64,000 nucleotides of DNA from contig VXAZ01005475.1 of assembly GCA_013399875.1 (NCBI GenBank), positions 3,036,068 to 3,100,067 of the forward strand, in the 5' to 3' direction. The stretch's first letter is position 1; the number at the start of each line of letters is the position of its first letter. The notes below the pieces were generated by a model. The model did not search any database and was not told where the DNA came from. It saw only the letters and a program-made list of their open reading frames with translations. This document shows, piece by piece, positions 46,101-61,100 of the stretch. Made by a program: the position numbers and the translations under genes. This DNA is from Gymnorhina tibicen. Its lineage: Eukaryota > Chordata > Aves > Passeriformes > Artamidae.

Positions 46101-49100
46101 AATATTGATAAATAGGTGGAAATGAGATAGTAAAAATGTGGTTGGCCATATCTCTGGGTTGCTTATTGATCTAATTAGATTTGACACATTTTGAATTAAA
46201 TGCCTGTTTTGTCTTATTAGTTGTTTTAGCTTCCCTTGTGTAGGCAAGTAACCCCCACCACTGCCCTTGATAAAGTGTGCAACGGGTACCATAGGCCAGC
46301 TCACTGTTCTGCACTCGGAACAGGACAGGTGCTGTCTGTGCAGAGGAGCAGGCACACCAGTCCAGCTGCTTTCCTGGCACAGCAGGACAAGAGAGCGGCA
46401 GAGAGGGAAGGGCAATCCAGCTGCCACATCAGCAGCTCGCACGGTACCCAGATGATCTGCAGTTTTCAGAGAAGAATACCTACACTACCTACACTCCGGC
46501 ATGGGAACTGCTGCCCACACCAACATAGCCCTTTCTAGATAGGAGAGCTGCAGCTCTGAACTTGCCGAGGTCTCCAGCTGTTCACAGTGGAGATCATTTG
46601 ATTTGGACAGTTTTTGCTGATGAAACAATTTTCCTTGGCTGGCTGGAAGACTGGTTGCCCTTGCTGGGGTTTCAACAATACACTACGCATTCAGTTATGT
46701 TGATCTTCTTGTGGATTTAGTCTTTAATCTCAATAATTCATTTATTTTGAAGGATGGCTGAGCACAGAGGGAAATGTTATATTCCTGAAAGTTGTCCATG
46801 CACCTGGAAAGACAGGGAGTTTCTGTCAGGAGAAGTGATAGCTACTCCATGTTACACCTGGTGAGTTCATTTTGCATACTTTCAAATCATCTGGATGTAG
46901 ACCCAAAGTGAAACCGATAGAGAAAACGTGTTGAGTATTTGAAAATCAAAAATATATAAGCTTGTTTATAGATAGTTACAGGATATATCTTTTATTAGGC
47001 TTACTGTTAGACTTGGATAAGTAGGAGGCCTTTGCGGTGAGTGCCTTTTCAGATCTGAAAAGGAAGCTGAAGATATCCAAGTTAAAAAGCAGTCAAGAAC
47101 AAATGCTTAATTGCACACATATTTATTAGTCTCTGAAATGAAGACATGAGGCATTTTGCAGAATAGAATATCATGAAAGACAACCAAGGAGAAAAAGAGA
47201 GATATTAAATGTATGACAGCAGTAAGTAGTCTATTTCTTTGAGAACTGGATGATTTGCAGTGTAATTTACCAGTTACTATGAGTGACTGTATGGGGAGAA
47301 CATGGGCAAATTAGAAAAAAAAAAAATCCATTAGAATTGAAAAATGAGCTAGCACCCAGCATCTTTTTTAAGGAACTTTACTTGATTCATATGGGCACAA
47401 AACAGTTTTCCGTGCATGCTAATTTGCAAGCCAAAATATCTATATTCAGTTAAGTGTATATTTAATAATGAAAAAAAATTGGCATGGCAGCTTTTAATCA
47501 GTTAAAAACTGCACTGGCAAATCAACTGAGCATTTACACTTAGACAAGCAAAAATAGAGGATGCCAGTACTACTTTCATACAAATTTGTGTAAGTCACTG
47601 GATGTAGCTGATAGGAAAAGTAATCTTGCAAAATATCAGCATTAATTTCTTAAACTCATCCCATATATGTCTGATACCCTGGAATCTTACAGGTAGCACC
47701 TGAAGTATTTTCCTTTGAAAATTTGCAGACCGTTATCAAAATTTAGAAAAAATAGACTATTGATGTCTTATGAAGGAGCATGTTGTGGCATTGTGCCTTA
47801 TTTATATTGGAGGCAGTGATGGAAATATTTGCATAAGCCAGGAAAAGTTTGAGATTTTGCATTTATTTTTAATGCATTTTTATTGTACATATGGGCTGAT
47901 GGCAAAATGTTCAACACTTTTTTGCCATGGCATCACCAGTATCTTCAGAAGTGATCTACAATATAGCTCTCTGTTTCAAGGTCTGAGAATTTTATTCCAT
48001 TCATGAATTTCTGTATGATTTGAAGTAAAGAACACAAGAAAGCATTTTCTTGAAAATATACGGCAAATGACTGCCATTATGAGGAGATACTGATTGTTAG
48101 TTTTCCTTGCAGTGTTTGTCGGAGAGGTGTCTTCAACTGCACCAGTTACCCCTGTCCTGCTGTGTGCACCATTTATGGAGACCGACACTATTACACCTTT
48201 GATGGACTGGAGTATGATTACGTCAGTGACTGCCAAACTTACCTGCTAAAGGTAAGAGGATTGGTCATACATTTTCTTGTGTCCATGAGACAACAAATAT
48301 TTTGAACATCAGGAGTTTATCTATAGGAACAAGCATTAAGAAAACAGGTGTGGAACAGATGCGAAAGAACAATCTGTAAATGACATTTTGTGCTCATCTG
48401 TTTGAGAATGGTACATGGGTGTGTTCTTGCATATCTGTGTGGTTTAGAGAAAAAGAAAAATCAATCTTTTCTGTTTTACCTTAACCATGCTTTTGTCACA
48501 ATGAGCGAAGAATAACACTATAGAAACTTAGAACTAGGTATAATCTATAGATTTATTTAATAATTATCTATAAGCCGTACTTGGCCTAGGGATAATGATG
48601 AGCTCAGGCTGCTTGGAATTCTTCTTGAACACGATCTGCATCAGATCTGGATTGTATGTGTATAATAATATCAAACAGAATGATTCCATAATTCAACAAT
48701 GAAATAATTCATTGAGATTGTCTGGCAGCTACATGCTAATGTTCCTCATAGCACACATTTAGAGTACAGTGCTAGTTCTTGTTTAAAAATACCTTTACTG
48801 ACATTAAAAAATATAGTCTTTTACTAAAACCACTATTGTTTATTATAATTGTTGCTATTTTAAGACTGTCTTCTAAGTTACAGTAATATGTTTAGAAGAA
48901 TACTCATTTTCCTGACTGTCTAACCTTAAGAATGAAGCATAGTTTCTCAACAAGGACTACTGCAAATAGTTTATTTCAAGTATGCTTTAGTAGAGTATTC
49001 ACAGCTGTGAAATAAAATACATTGGTTCCAGATTTTTGAGTGTGTTTAAAAAGAAAAAAGAGAGATTTGAAAAAGATCATAATACCTCGTAGCAAACTCC

Positions 49101-52100
49101 TGGCATGTATCATATATGATAAAAGAGCTCTTATTCTTAGAGATATATGAACCTTTGTAAAAGCCTTCATCCTTTAAGATGCAAAAAATAAGGGTTACTT
49201 TACCTGTAAAATCATCTTGCCTGTATGATGATGTGGGAAGGTGGGTTGTAATTTCTTAATTCTTGTGCCATTCATTCATTCATTCAGAGAGGTTAGTAAG
49301 ACAAATCTATGCTGCTTTTTCAAACTTCAGTATGATACTGGAATACTTGGCTTCTGCAATCAAATATCACCTGTCACTCTACTGTGTAAGAAAGAACCTA
49401 TCTGGAAACAAACCATGGGGAGCATTTGGCATCCAAGAATAAAGTTGGCAGCCAGATAATTAAGGCACGTGGCACACTGCCAATGGGCCATTCTTCAGGT
49501 GAACATGACACAAATGATGAAAATTCTGCCTACATAGATCTGCTTTTCAGACTTCTCAGACTTTTCCCAGCTTTTCAAGCTTTATTTTTTTCCCAAACTC
49601 AGTCAATGTGAGAAAGTATGCCTAATTTGTTCACAATTTTTCTTTCTTTAGTATATGGAAAGATTTAATGATCTATATTGATGGATGCTTTATTACAAAT
49701 TAGGCACTGCATAATTATGTCTGGAAGATGTATCTGTGAGCTTATTTTTGACTGGGAAATGTTTAGAGAATTTTTAAGGGGGAAAAAAAAAGAAAAAGAA
49801 ACAAAGGATGAGATTGTATGGCAGATGCCCCAGGGTTTTGAGGGAACTAAAACATAGTACTGATGAACTATGCGATGTGCAACCCTGGAATCAGAGGAAT
49901 GGAAGATGGCAGTATAACCAAATATTTAAAAGGACTTAATGGCTGAATTTGACAGGAACAGACCAATATGTCTGACTTATATATGAAGGAACTTAATAGA
50001 AATTTTAATAAAGAGAAATTGCAATGGGGGAAGAGTTGAACCACTCTTCTTATTTTTTTTTTTTAATAAAAGAAATTCAGGCATGATTAATCTTCTGAGT
50101 TATTCTGTGAATGCAATAAATATATCGATAAGGATAATCAAGTTAATACGTGTGTATTTTAGCTCAAAGACCTTTTTGAGAAAGATTTCAAAAAATAGTT
50201 TATAGAAACTACTCTCATATAGGATGAGAATGAGTACTCTTTGAGACACGAATTCACAAAATCACAGAGTGGGTCAGGTTGGAATGGACCAACCTGACCA
50301 GTGGATCATCTGGTCCAACCTCCCTGCTCAGGCAGGGTCATCCTAGAGCACATGGCACACAGGATTGTGTCCAGACAATTCTTCATTATCTCCACACCTT
50401 CCCTGGACAGTCTGTTCCAGCGCTCGGTCACCTGCACAGTAAAGAAATTCTTCCTTATGTTAAGCAGAACTTCCTGTGCATCTCTTTCTGCCCATTGCCT
50501 CCTGTCCGTTGCTTGGCTGAGAAGAGCTTGCCTCCATCCTCTTGACACCCTCCCTTCAGACATTTATAAACTTTGATGAGGTCCCCTCTCAGTCATCTCT
50601 TCTGGAGGCTGAACAGGCCCAACTTCCTCAGCCTTTCCTTGTAAGAGAGATGCTCCAGTCCCTTCATCATCTTTGTTGCCCTCTGCTGAACTAATTACAA
50701 ATCGGAGGTTAAAACACAGGAATAAGTGACCCTTTTTTTTTTAGAAGGGAGAAATCCTGGCGAAATCCCGCAGGGATCCATGCTGAGACCTGCACTCAGC
50801 ATCAGAAACAATTTTGAAAAGGTGATGTGAGGATTGAGGTAGAATATTCTGATGATAAGAATTCAGTCTGAACAGCTGAAACAAAACCTTCAGGAGATCT
50901 TATGGCAGAAAACACTGCATAATAACATGCAAGAGGAAATTCAACAATGAATAAATACAAATCAATGAACAGAAAAAAAACCCCTGTAACTACATTACCA
51001 TGAAGGTAGGCACTAAACTAGCTACTATTATGCAGGAATGGAATTTTATGTGAGAAAAATAAATGAAACACATGTAATGGACATCTTCATAGTGGCAGCC
51101 TGAGTGATAATCCAGTGTCATCCATTCTCCAGTTTCACATATGCTTTTTTTTGCATGTACGCAGTTACACTACAGTTGTACCACATACTGATGTGGTTAA
51201 GCTGCATTATATATGCAGACATGATAGCATGATGAAGCTGCTCTTGTTTCAAGTATTCTTTTTTGTTCCTAGAGCAGAGGTTGCCATGTCTCTCTCTCTG
51301 TATAATCCTCTTCCCCTATACTATGACATTTTTAATAGTAGTATCCAAGTAATATGAGTCTACCTTGAGCTAATATTTGTTAGAGCAGGTATGCAAGAGA
51401 GCCCTGTCTCTCATAGCCCGTTATCCACATGGAGAAGCCAGATGAAAGGTGGAAAAATATGTATACAAATGCAAAATTTTAAATTCCTTGCCTAACATTT
51501 TGGCAGGCACAGCTATCCAAGGCAGTAGCACCTAAAGCATGCAAATGTTCTAGAAACCCTTTCTTTTTCTTAGCACCATCACAGAATCATAGAATGATTT
51601 GTGTTGGAAGGGTCCTTAAAAGGCCTTCTAGTCCAATCCCCCTGCCATGGGGATGCGTGTGCTGTGTGCTTCAAGTTTCCTGCCTGTAAGGTATCACAGA
51701 TCATAAATTTGATAGCTGCTAATACACATTCCATTGATTTGATGCTAATTTGCAGTGCTGTTGCAAGGCTGATTTTTATGGATAATGTGAAATGCTCACC
51801 AGACACCTGAAACTGAAGCAGCTGAATTGGCTGTAGTATTGTGTATACAACACTGTAGTAAGTTTGTCCTTCCCTTTTATCATTAATCTTTTATCCTTTA
51901 ATCTCCTTTCTGTAAGCAGTGGACCGCTTTGTTTCTACTAACAGAAGTACTCTAAAGGTGTTGTAGCGGGGCAATAAGGGAAGTTATAGCTACAATCAGT
52001 TTGTTGGCATATGAGCTCTTCCCAGATACAGAACTGAGTGCAAGAATTATGTTCTGAATCCATCGTCCCCAGAGGCATGATAATGTGCTGTTCCCATCCA

Positions 52101-55100
52101 CGTTACCAGCCCTTGCTGTTTGATTTGGCTGTTGGCCTCCCTAAATCTGATCTGTTTGAACAACTCTTTAATTTGTCATCATATTGCACTGTACCAAACA
52201 AAGAACTCATCCTTACCTTTTATTATGTTTTTAATAAGGAGCCCTTGTGCTCTTGTGGGAGAAAAATCAAGTATAAGCTTTCAGCCAATTATGAAACTTG
52301 TTTTCAACATCAGTGTCCTCTGTAAGGCCTTTTTGTTTAAGGTGACAGTAAGTGTATGAAAAAGCCCTTTATAACTACATAGTTCCACAGATATATCCAT
52401 TGGGCAGAAAATGATGGAAAGTGTTCAGAGCAGCAATTAAGAAAATTAGGGCAGTAAAGTCTCATGAAATGATAACTTCACCTTTATCAAGGAATTACAT
52501 TACACACTGAGATGTAAAGTCTCTGTATAGATAAATGACATTCACAGAGAAGACATCAATATTTACTTTTAACATTTTAAAAGCTCAGTAATTTCAAAGG
52601 TAAAAAAAAATCTTAGCAGACCAACTCATTTATCAGTGTAGATCATGTAAACACTTCAGTTTGCTAATCTAAATATGAATGACAAATTTAAAGTCAAACA
52701 GTTTCTTACGTAAAAATATTTAAATATATTTTTTCTTCTGTTTTCTTGCTTATTGTCTTATTTTATTGTCTTTGATGATGCCACATTCTTTCCGCCAAGA
52801 AATGGAGTTATTTTTCTGGCAAACTTTTTACTAGTTGCTGTCTGTTTCTTCCACTTACCTGTTTCATAGACTTCTGCTTTTATAGTAAAATTGATGTCTT
52901 TCTATGACAAGTGTTGGCCTTTTTCTCTCTTTGTGGTGGTTTTTATTCCTGCAGCTCAGCATTTTCATTAAGGGTTGTAGAGTCAGTGCACTTGGAGCCC
53001 CTCAGACATGTTCTCTTCTGTGAAGAAGAAGAGAATTTTTTCTCAGAAAAATATTCTCAGAAATATTATTAGTAGTATTTCTCAGAAAAATTATTTTCTC
53101 TGCTTTGGGGAAGACTTCAAGCAAGAGTTTAGAGGGATAAACTACCCATCAGAATATTCTCAAATGAGAAGGAGCTCTGTTGCAATGCTCATCTGCCTTT
53201 TAAAAAACACTCCAAACCCCCCACCGAAGTATTTCCACTAACTTTAGTAGGTTGTCAAGGAGGTCCTAAAGCACAGAAAGGGATGGACTGCTTCATTCCT
53301 GTATCCTGAAAGGTGAAGGTCAGCATAACTAAGCTCTCATCCTCAAGTATTCCTATTTATTAGATTAGTCTTAACTTCAAAATATGGGATAAAAATATTT
53401 TCACTTCTTTTCACCTGCCACTGGGGGTTTGAGCATTTTAAAGTCACCATTTTAAGCTTTTTCCATGGAATCATGAAAGCTCTTTTAAAGCCAAGGTTGG
53501 AGGATTATGAAAGCAACACGCATTTGAGCCATTTGATCAAATAATTGAACCATTATGCCAATTAGAAGTGCAGATGTAACTCTTTTGGATCAGGAAACAT
53601 TACATGCGAGCCCATTTGTTAAGTTCATTTAACAAAACATGCATCATCTCAGGAACCACTACTACAGTTTCCCAAATGATTCTGCTATTGCTGACATGTC
53701 CTCAGAGCTAGATACCTGGACTGCCCTGGGGAATACAGCCAGGGAACTCTTTTCTTGCATTCCTCTTCTTTTGTAACTTGAAGCAAGTTCAAAGCTCTTA
53801 GTTAATGATGCTTTTATTAGAGTGCTTAATACAGAGACTGGTTGATGTACTGATAATCTTTTAGCGATTACTTGCTGATATATTTATCTTGACTGGTAAA
53901 TTTTTTTAGATGATGACTGGGCATAAGCTGGAGCAATCACACAGAACGCAGGAATTTTCAGTTACTCATTTGACACATCTGAGGAGTCAGAAGTAGCATT
54001 TATCCTATTCTCCCTTATTGAATATTTGTAATTTTTTGTGCAACTTTTTTTCAACATCATTTCTGCCAGGTGGCCAGACTGTAGATCCATGAAATTTGCA
54101 AATCTGTAGAATTAAATATTTTGTATGGTCTCTCTCATAGCCTATTTGTAAAAGAAATGCATTCTTCTTGCTATTGGTCACCCTATAGTGGATTGAAGCT
54201 GCAGGTTCATGGTTAATCAATGTTGTCAAGCTGACTATTCATAGTTAAGACAAAAAGTTTCTTTTAATAGATTTTGAAGATTTTAATGGGAAAATAAATA
54301 ATGTTGAATTTGAAATCACAAATGTTTAAAACTGGACACCAGACTCTAAAAGTAATTTTCATTTTTTCAGGGAATAAAACAGTACATGGGATTTCAGTCA
54401 GAATGCCTTTAATTTTTGAATTAACATATCTAATCCTCAAGTCACATTCCAGCATGCAGTTTCATGAGTAAATGATGTACCAAAATATTTCCACCTAAAA
54501 CACTTGTCAAAGAATTTATAGCAGCAGTAACTGTGTAGAAATAATGATGTGTTGTGTGAAAATTTGTGTCTAAAAAAGAAAGGGACTACATTTCAGTGAA
54601 AACACTGCTCTGAATAGTTTACCCTGCTCTAGTTGCAAAGAATGCCAATGGTTTGCTTTTCATCAGTCCCATGATTTCAGAGGAAACCTCTCTGGATGCC
54701 CTCTTTTTTCTGGGTCTCTGGAAGTCCTGAAGGGTCAATAGCAAGCTCCCTCTGGGAGACATCCCTTTCCATCTTGTCTTCAGCTGTACCTGTTTTTCTG
54801 TTTCTTCTGTTCCTTCTGTGAGCAAAAGATCTGATTACAGTTGGCAATGGATTTATGCTCTGGTTCCATTTTCTTCAGATCAATGATTTCAGACTCAATT
54901 ACCTCTATGTGCCTTTCCGCCTCCACCACCTGATTCTCCAGACCATTAAATTATGCAGTGAATGAATCACTTTTATTCTCCAACAAAGGAAAGATTTCTT
55001 TCAATTTGTGCAGATTAGCATGGAAGGCTTCCAGGAAAGGCTTGGGGAAAAGTTTCTTACCATGAGAATGGCAATTTGGAGCTGGTGTGTGCATAGTGTG

Positions 55101-58100
55101 ATTCAAAAGTTGGACTCTCTTCCTGAGGACTTTGCCATTTAGTAACCTTTTGCCTTGAATTTCTGATATTGGTTTAGTGTTCATCATCCAACAGCCCTTT
55201 GGCTATACTGACTCCAAAATGTTTTACTCTTATTGTTGCCTGAAAAGCCAGCTCCCTGTAAGAATGGCTGCCTGAGTTGGAGTGCCTCTGGTGGGTACAG
55301 CTGCATGGACTGTTGATGGTACAGCACAGTAAAGGATGAGCAAACCCCAGCATGATGTGCTGCTGTTTCAGAGCCATGGTGGCAGCAGTAACACCCAGCC
55401 CTTCTCTGTGTTTGAAGGGGTGGGATGCTTGGGCCAGTCACCTGGAGGTGCTGCTTAGCAGTTTATGGCCTCTGACTGGGTGTTGGTGAGCTATGAGAAC
55501 TGTGAATTAAATTTATTCTGATTTAGGTCAGGATATGAGGTTGTTTTTTTTTTTTTCTGAATACATAAAAACTAAACTTCAGCAGTGTAAATGAACACAC
55601 TTAACATTTTTTATATTGAAAAACATAAAAGCTGTGTGCACCTTCCAGCTTTCTAGCTCCTGCAATCATTTGCTGGAGCTCTTGTCCTTTATTTTCCTGT
55701 TGCACTTTATCATTACAACCAACAGGGATAAAATATTAACATTTATCATGCAGTTATTAATAAAACAAGACTAACAGGTCTCATATAAATATATATAAGT
55801 ACATGCTTAGATATTAAAACTAACCTCACCAACTGTGCTGCTGATTTGTAATTCAGAATAGTTCACGTTACAGAATGTGTCACTTGTAAACAAATATTCA
55901 AATGTTCCCAAATCTTCAGTCTGCAGAAGGTCTCATTTTTAATTAGAAAGGAATTGCAGTAATATGATCTGTGCAAAAGCTAAATCTGGTACACGAGCAG
56001 GCAAAGTTAAGTAAATGAAACAAAAGGAAATCTGCTTTAAATGATTTTTTCTCTAACCTTTTAATGTAGTTCTCTCAAAATACAAAAAAAAGAAAATCAA
56101 AACTTTTTCAGTGATCTCTCTCTAGTGTTTTCAAAATTAAGAAACATTGAGTTAGAACAAGGTTCTGTTTTAAGTAGATAAAGCAAAATATTCACGGTCA
56201 TGTATTTTCATTATTATTTGTATATCTAAAAAAAAGTATTTGGATTTTATTGTTGACAAACCGTCAGAACACCCAACAGTTCTATACTGCAGTAAAATCT
56301 GCTAGAAAAAAAACCCTATGTATAAAGAAAAGATTATATAATATGTTTTTCTTATTGCTTGTCTATATACATACATGTATATGTACATATTTGTAATGCA
56401 TCTTTTTGGAGTTTTTTAGAGTTTATTCTGCCTGAGATGTATCCTTTTCAGAAGTCACTTTTAAAGAACTAAGAAAGAGTTATCATGGATGCATTAGCAA
56501 ACATCTGGAAGTTGTTTGACGATGAGTCAGTAGCTGGAATAATCTCATTCTTCTTGAATTTTCATCAGTGAATCTACTCAGTCATGTTGCTCTCCTCCAT
56601 TTCTACTCAACTGTGCCTCAAAGCTAGAAATCTGTCATATCTTACAAGTGTACTGAAAGCTTCTTTGCCATATTTTGAGTGAAAATAATCTGCAGCCATG
56701 TAGAAGATGTGAAGGAAAAGTAATGTGCATTTGCATGAATAATTTAACTCTCAGGTTCTTAGTTCCTAAATGGGCTTTTTGGTTCTTTTGTTTTCAATAG
56801 CTGAATAAAAATCCATAGCATCAGTGGAAAAAAAAGTGCTATTACTATTCCTTTCCTCTCTTTTCTCTCTTGTGTAAGAGGATCACCCACTATCTTTCCT
56901 GTAATATTTCTCCCAACTTTCATGTGGATTTCTTCCCAAACTGAGACAGTGTGTTTCAGTGCCATCTGTTGACTCCAAGCAATATTGCTTCATTGTTTTA
57001 ATAGCTATGGGGAAGAACATTTGCTGATACAAATTAGTGCAGGATGCAAAAACAGGGATCGAATAAAGTTATGTGGATTGTATATATAATTTTGAAAAGT
57101 ACAGAAGAAATTAGTGCACCAGCAAAACAAAGGAAGCCTTTCAATAAGAGATGCTTCTTAGTGTAAATTAATATGAATTTTGCATAATCAATGTGTTTTC
57201 ACTGATTATCTGGAGATGAAATCCATAGTAAAATGGCACAGGAAACTAATAGAGCAAGAACATGTTAGATGCCAAGGCATTTGTCTGCTCTCCAAAATCA
57301 CTTACATATTTATGCCCAAATGCTCACTAAATCTGGGCTAAGATGTTTCACTTCTCCTAGATCAAGCTCACTAGAAGTAGTAGTTTCAAATGTTAAGTTC
57401 CTTCAGAAGAAACTCAGAGCCAATAAACCACAACTAAACTAATTCTGACTTTCCATAAAATCTCCTGAAATGTTAAGTCTGAACAGAGCTAAGGAATCTC
57501 TCTGAAAATATGCAGGAAGGAGAAAGCAAATTCTACTTTTTAAACTATTGTATATTTTTTCAGTATGTTTAGAGGTTTTTGCATTTCTTTTTTGTGGCTA
57601 TATATGAAAACATCTAAAGCATCATTAAAGCAAAAGGAAGATAGGCCTAATCTATCTCTATCCCATTCCCAGGATGTCCTTATATGCCTTTATGGCCACC
57701 CTAGTTTGCAATTTAGTGTATTGTAGGGAACAAACCAAAAATAATGGGTAAATCAGAGTATTAAGAATGGAAAAGAATGAGTCTGTACTCTGAACAGTTA
57801 GAGAGATTTTAATGAAACTTTCAAAGAAATAAATACAGCCGCTTTTGAATTGTCTTCTCCCAGGCTGCATCTTGAGGATGTAAGCACACTACACAGCACT
57901 GTTATTGGTTAAAAGGGGTAGAAAATTTCTAACAGGATATTGAAATAGAAAGTTTCTAACAAAAATAAACTCTAGCATTCCCAAGCACAGCTAAAAAAAA
58001 AAAAACCAAAACAGAAAAAGGAAAGCAGTGCTTTGCTTTTTTGACTAGGAAGAAATATGGAAAAAAAGTGCAGTGAAGTCTAGAAAAAGCATGTCCTGAG

Positions 58101-61100
58101 AAGTGGAACTGACAATGAGCTTTTGACTGACTGCCCAGAGCTGTGACTCTGTCTCTTCTGTTGCTTGGCAACTCCATGTTATCACAAAGAAACTGATATT
58201 AAGTTGGAACAGGCTGGATATGGTAATTTACGTGGGAAGATACTCTTGCAGTGGGAAAACCATTTTATTTCTAGTTTCTGTCAGCGTAAGTAGGTTTCAC
58301 ATGATGAACTGTAGTACATCCCCTGCTGGGTGCATTTTACCTAAAAAGGTAAAGAGTGACTCTGCCTTGGAAAGAGGCTGTGCAGAAAAAAAACAAAACC
58401 AAAAAAACCCCCACCTTGTTATTCATTAGACCCGCTCCTAGTATCTACTCAGACATTTCTTCTAGTGGTAGTGACAAAAGCTTGTTTTCATATTTGTGTG
58501 GATTTAGTGCAGATTAGAGAGATGGAACTTGATCACTGTAATTTATACCATCACATTCTCTAAGAACTCTTGAGATTTGCCTAAGACCTCACTGTCTTGT
58601 ATAAACATCAGATGATCCTCACTTTATCTGAATAGTCCTTTCTTTTGCATTGGTAATAGTTAAGTGCTACGTTTCAATTTCACTTTATTTCTTCTTTACT
58701 GAAAGAAGAGACTGCATGTGCAGCAGATACAGCATAATTTGAAGACTGTGATAGAAACTGTCATTCAAGTTTGAATTTGTCTAGTACTGTATGGTTGGGA
58801 AAAGTGTCTATTGAGGTATATGGAGAGAATGGCAAGAGTATGTATGTAAAGCAAATAATTTTGTGAAAGCTTAGAGCCATAAGAGACATGTAATGCATAA
58901 TGATATTTTTATGTTTGTATTTAAGTCTAAGATTTAATTAGAAAAAGAGAAAGCGCAGATGATTCAGGATTTAGTGCAAAGCCCTTTTTTCTTAAATGTC
59001 TGGTTTACTCATGACTCTACTGAACCACTACCACAGTCTCTCTGCATTTCCATCCTGCATAATTTCTAGTAATTTAACACCATCATGCAGTCCTACAAGT
59101 AAGGAAGTACTTCACATGTCTACAGGACTCCCTGTTCTGGCTTTGGTCAGCAAAACACTTCCTGGCTCCAGGCTTCTCTGTACTGCAGAGTTAACTTGAA
59201 ATATAACTCAGCTCGTGCCCTTGGCTCAAATCCCAACCATACACAAAAACTTCTGACTTGAGTATGTTGATGCAGTTCAGCTGATGGGATTGGCCTGGAC
59301 TGTCAGAAGGCACAGGCGGCAGCTTCAGTTAGCATAGCTAATACAGCTACCCGCTGCTGCCTCAAGGACTTGTCTTCATTGCCAAAAAAGGTGTATTTTT
59401 ACTGTGGGATAATTAGCCTGATTTAACTATCCTTATTTAAGATCAAGCTCTTCATTTCTTTTTTTTACGGAGAAGACATTGCTTCCCTATTAACTCAGAG
59501 TGTCCCTTTTTGCTGAGACTAAGCTAACTGAAGAGGAATGAACTGTGCAATGAAAAGAGCCCACAGTGTCCTGGGCATCAAACAGACCCAGAGACTGCAA
59601 GCAAAGTCCTTCTCTGCACTGAGCCAGGTGGGGAGGTAGCTCCCTTTTTCGCTTTTCAGTTGGCCAGCACAGGATGTATCAGCTTGCATCCTATCTAGCA
59701 AACTAATGAGATTGTCTCCTTTTTAATTTACCACATCACATCCAATAAATCAAAAAATGCTCTGGGCTGTTATCTGACTTGGAGGGGAATAATTGTTGTA
59801 CTGACTCCAGCAGCAAGCCTGGCTTAATTAAAACATAGTGTATTTCCCAATAAGGTAGTGACCAATTTTATTTTGAGTGCAATCTAAACCAACTTTACAA
59901 CAGAATGGAACAGATGAACTTTGCTTTACCTTGAAGCTTTTGAAACTTTTAAACTGAGTTCCCTTGCTAAATCATGGAGATCTGATTTCCTACACCCCCT
60001 TACCCTAAGCAGTTAGTGAATAATTTTACCCACTGTAAATGTTGTCTTCCAAGCTAACTGCTGACAAATGCCATCTGTTTCCTAAGCCCTGGCATTAGGG
60101 TATATTGAGCTTGCAGGCAATCTCCCACAGCTTGTGTTCATCGCACTCACAAGTACTTGCTTGCTGTAGAGTGTTTTCTATGCCAGGTAGCAGCATCCTC
60201 TGGATTGTGGGCCGTGCTAGGCTAAGGGCAGCAAAACTGTAGCACCTCCTCTGTGTGGCAAAAAAATACCTCTGTGCTTTCCATCATCTGGGGTTGGGTT
60301 TGGTTTTGATTTTAGATTGAAAGTGTTCTTTAAAGAAGAGTTTGGTCACTATGACTTCTATTAAGAAAAAATACACAAACTGCTTCCTGTAATACCTATG
60401 TTTTCTGTATGCAGTGTTTATCACTGATGAGAAAAAATGACTGATTTTTAAAAAAAATTCTTGAATTCTGATGAGCATGGAATAAATAAGGGTACAAATG
60501 TGAGACAGGCAAGAAGCAGTTAGGAGTAAGTAGCCAGCACCTTTCGGGTGTACACTGACCAAGGCAGTGGTGCATTGACCACAGGAGGGAGCAAAGCTCT
60601 GGCGAGAGATGCTGTGGGTGCAAACCAAGGCTAGGGATGCCTCCTGTTGTGGCCAAGTGGAGCACTTCAAGAGCGTTGCTGGGAGCCAAGAGTAGTTCCC
60701 AGGACTGGGGAGATGCTAAGAGCCACCATTTCCATCTTGCACACCATGCCCATTAGCACCTGCAATTACTTTCATCTGATCATAGTCTCAGAGACTATGT
60801 TTAAAGGAGGGTGGGACCAAGAGTTTTAGCAAGAAGAGAACGTTTTTGTTCCCAGCACTACCCAAGTGTCCCACATAAAGCTAGATTAGTCAGTGGGTGC
60901 TACTTGCCACTTCCAAGATTTTTATTTCATGTCCGTAAAATTTTAATTTCCTGTTTATCTCAGGTTTGTGATGACTGTCGGACTGAATTTGATAAAAAAT
61001 TGAACCAGATTCAGAAACAGTGTTATTGGCTCATATTAATGTTACGAAGTTAACTTTCTCAAGTAATTTCTATAGTTATGGCTGCTTGTTGATTTGCAAG

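Noticed and set aside
60284..60689. Overlapping minus-strand open frames of 97-128 codons
   Set aside because: No recognisable domain and no splice structure; attributed to locally higher GC with fewer stops.
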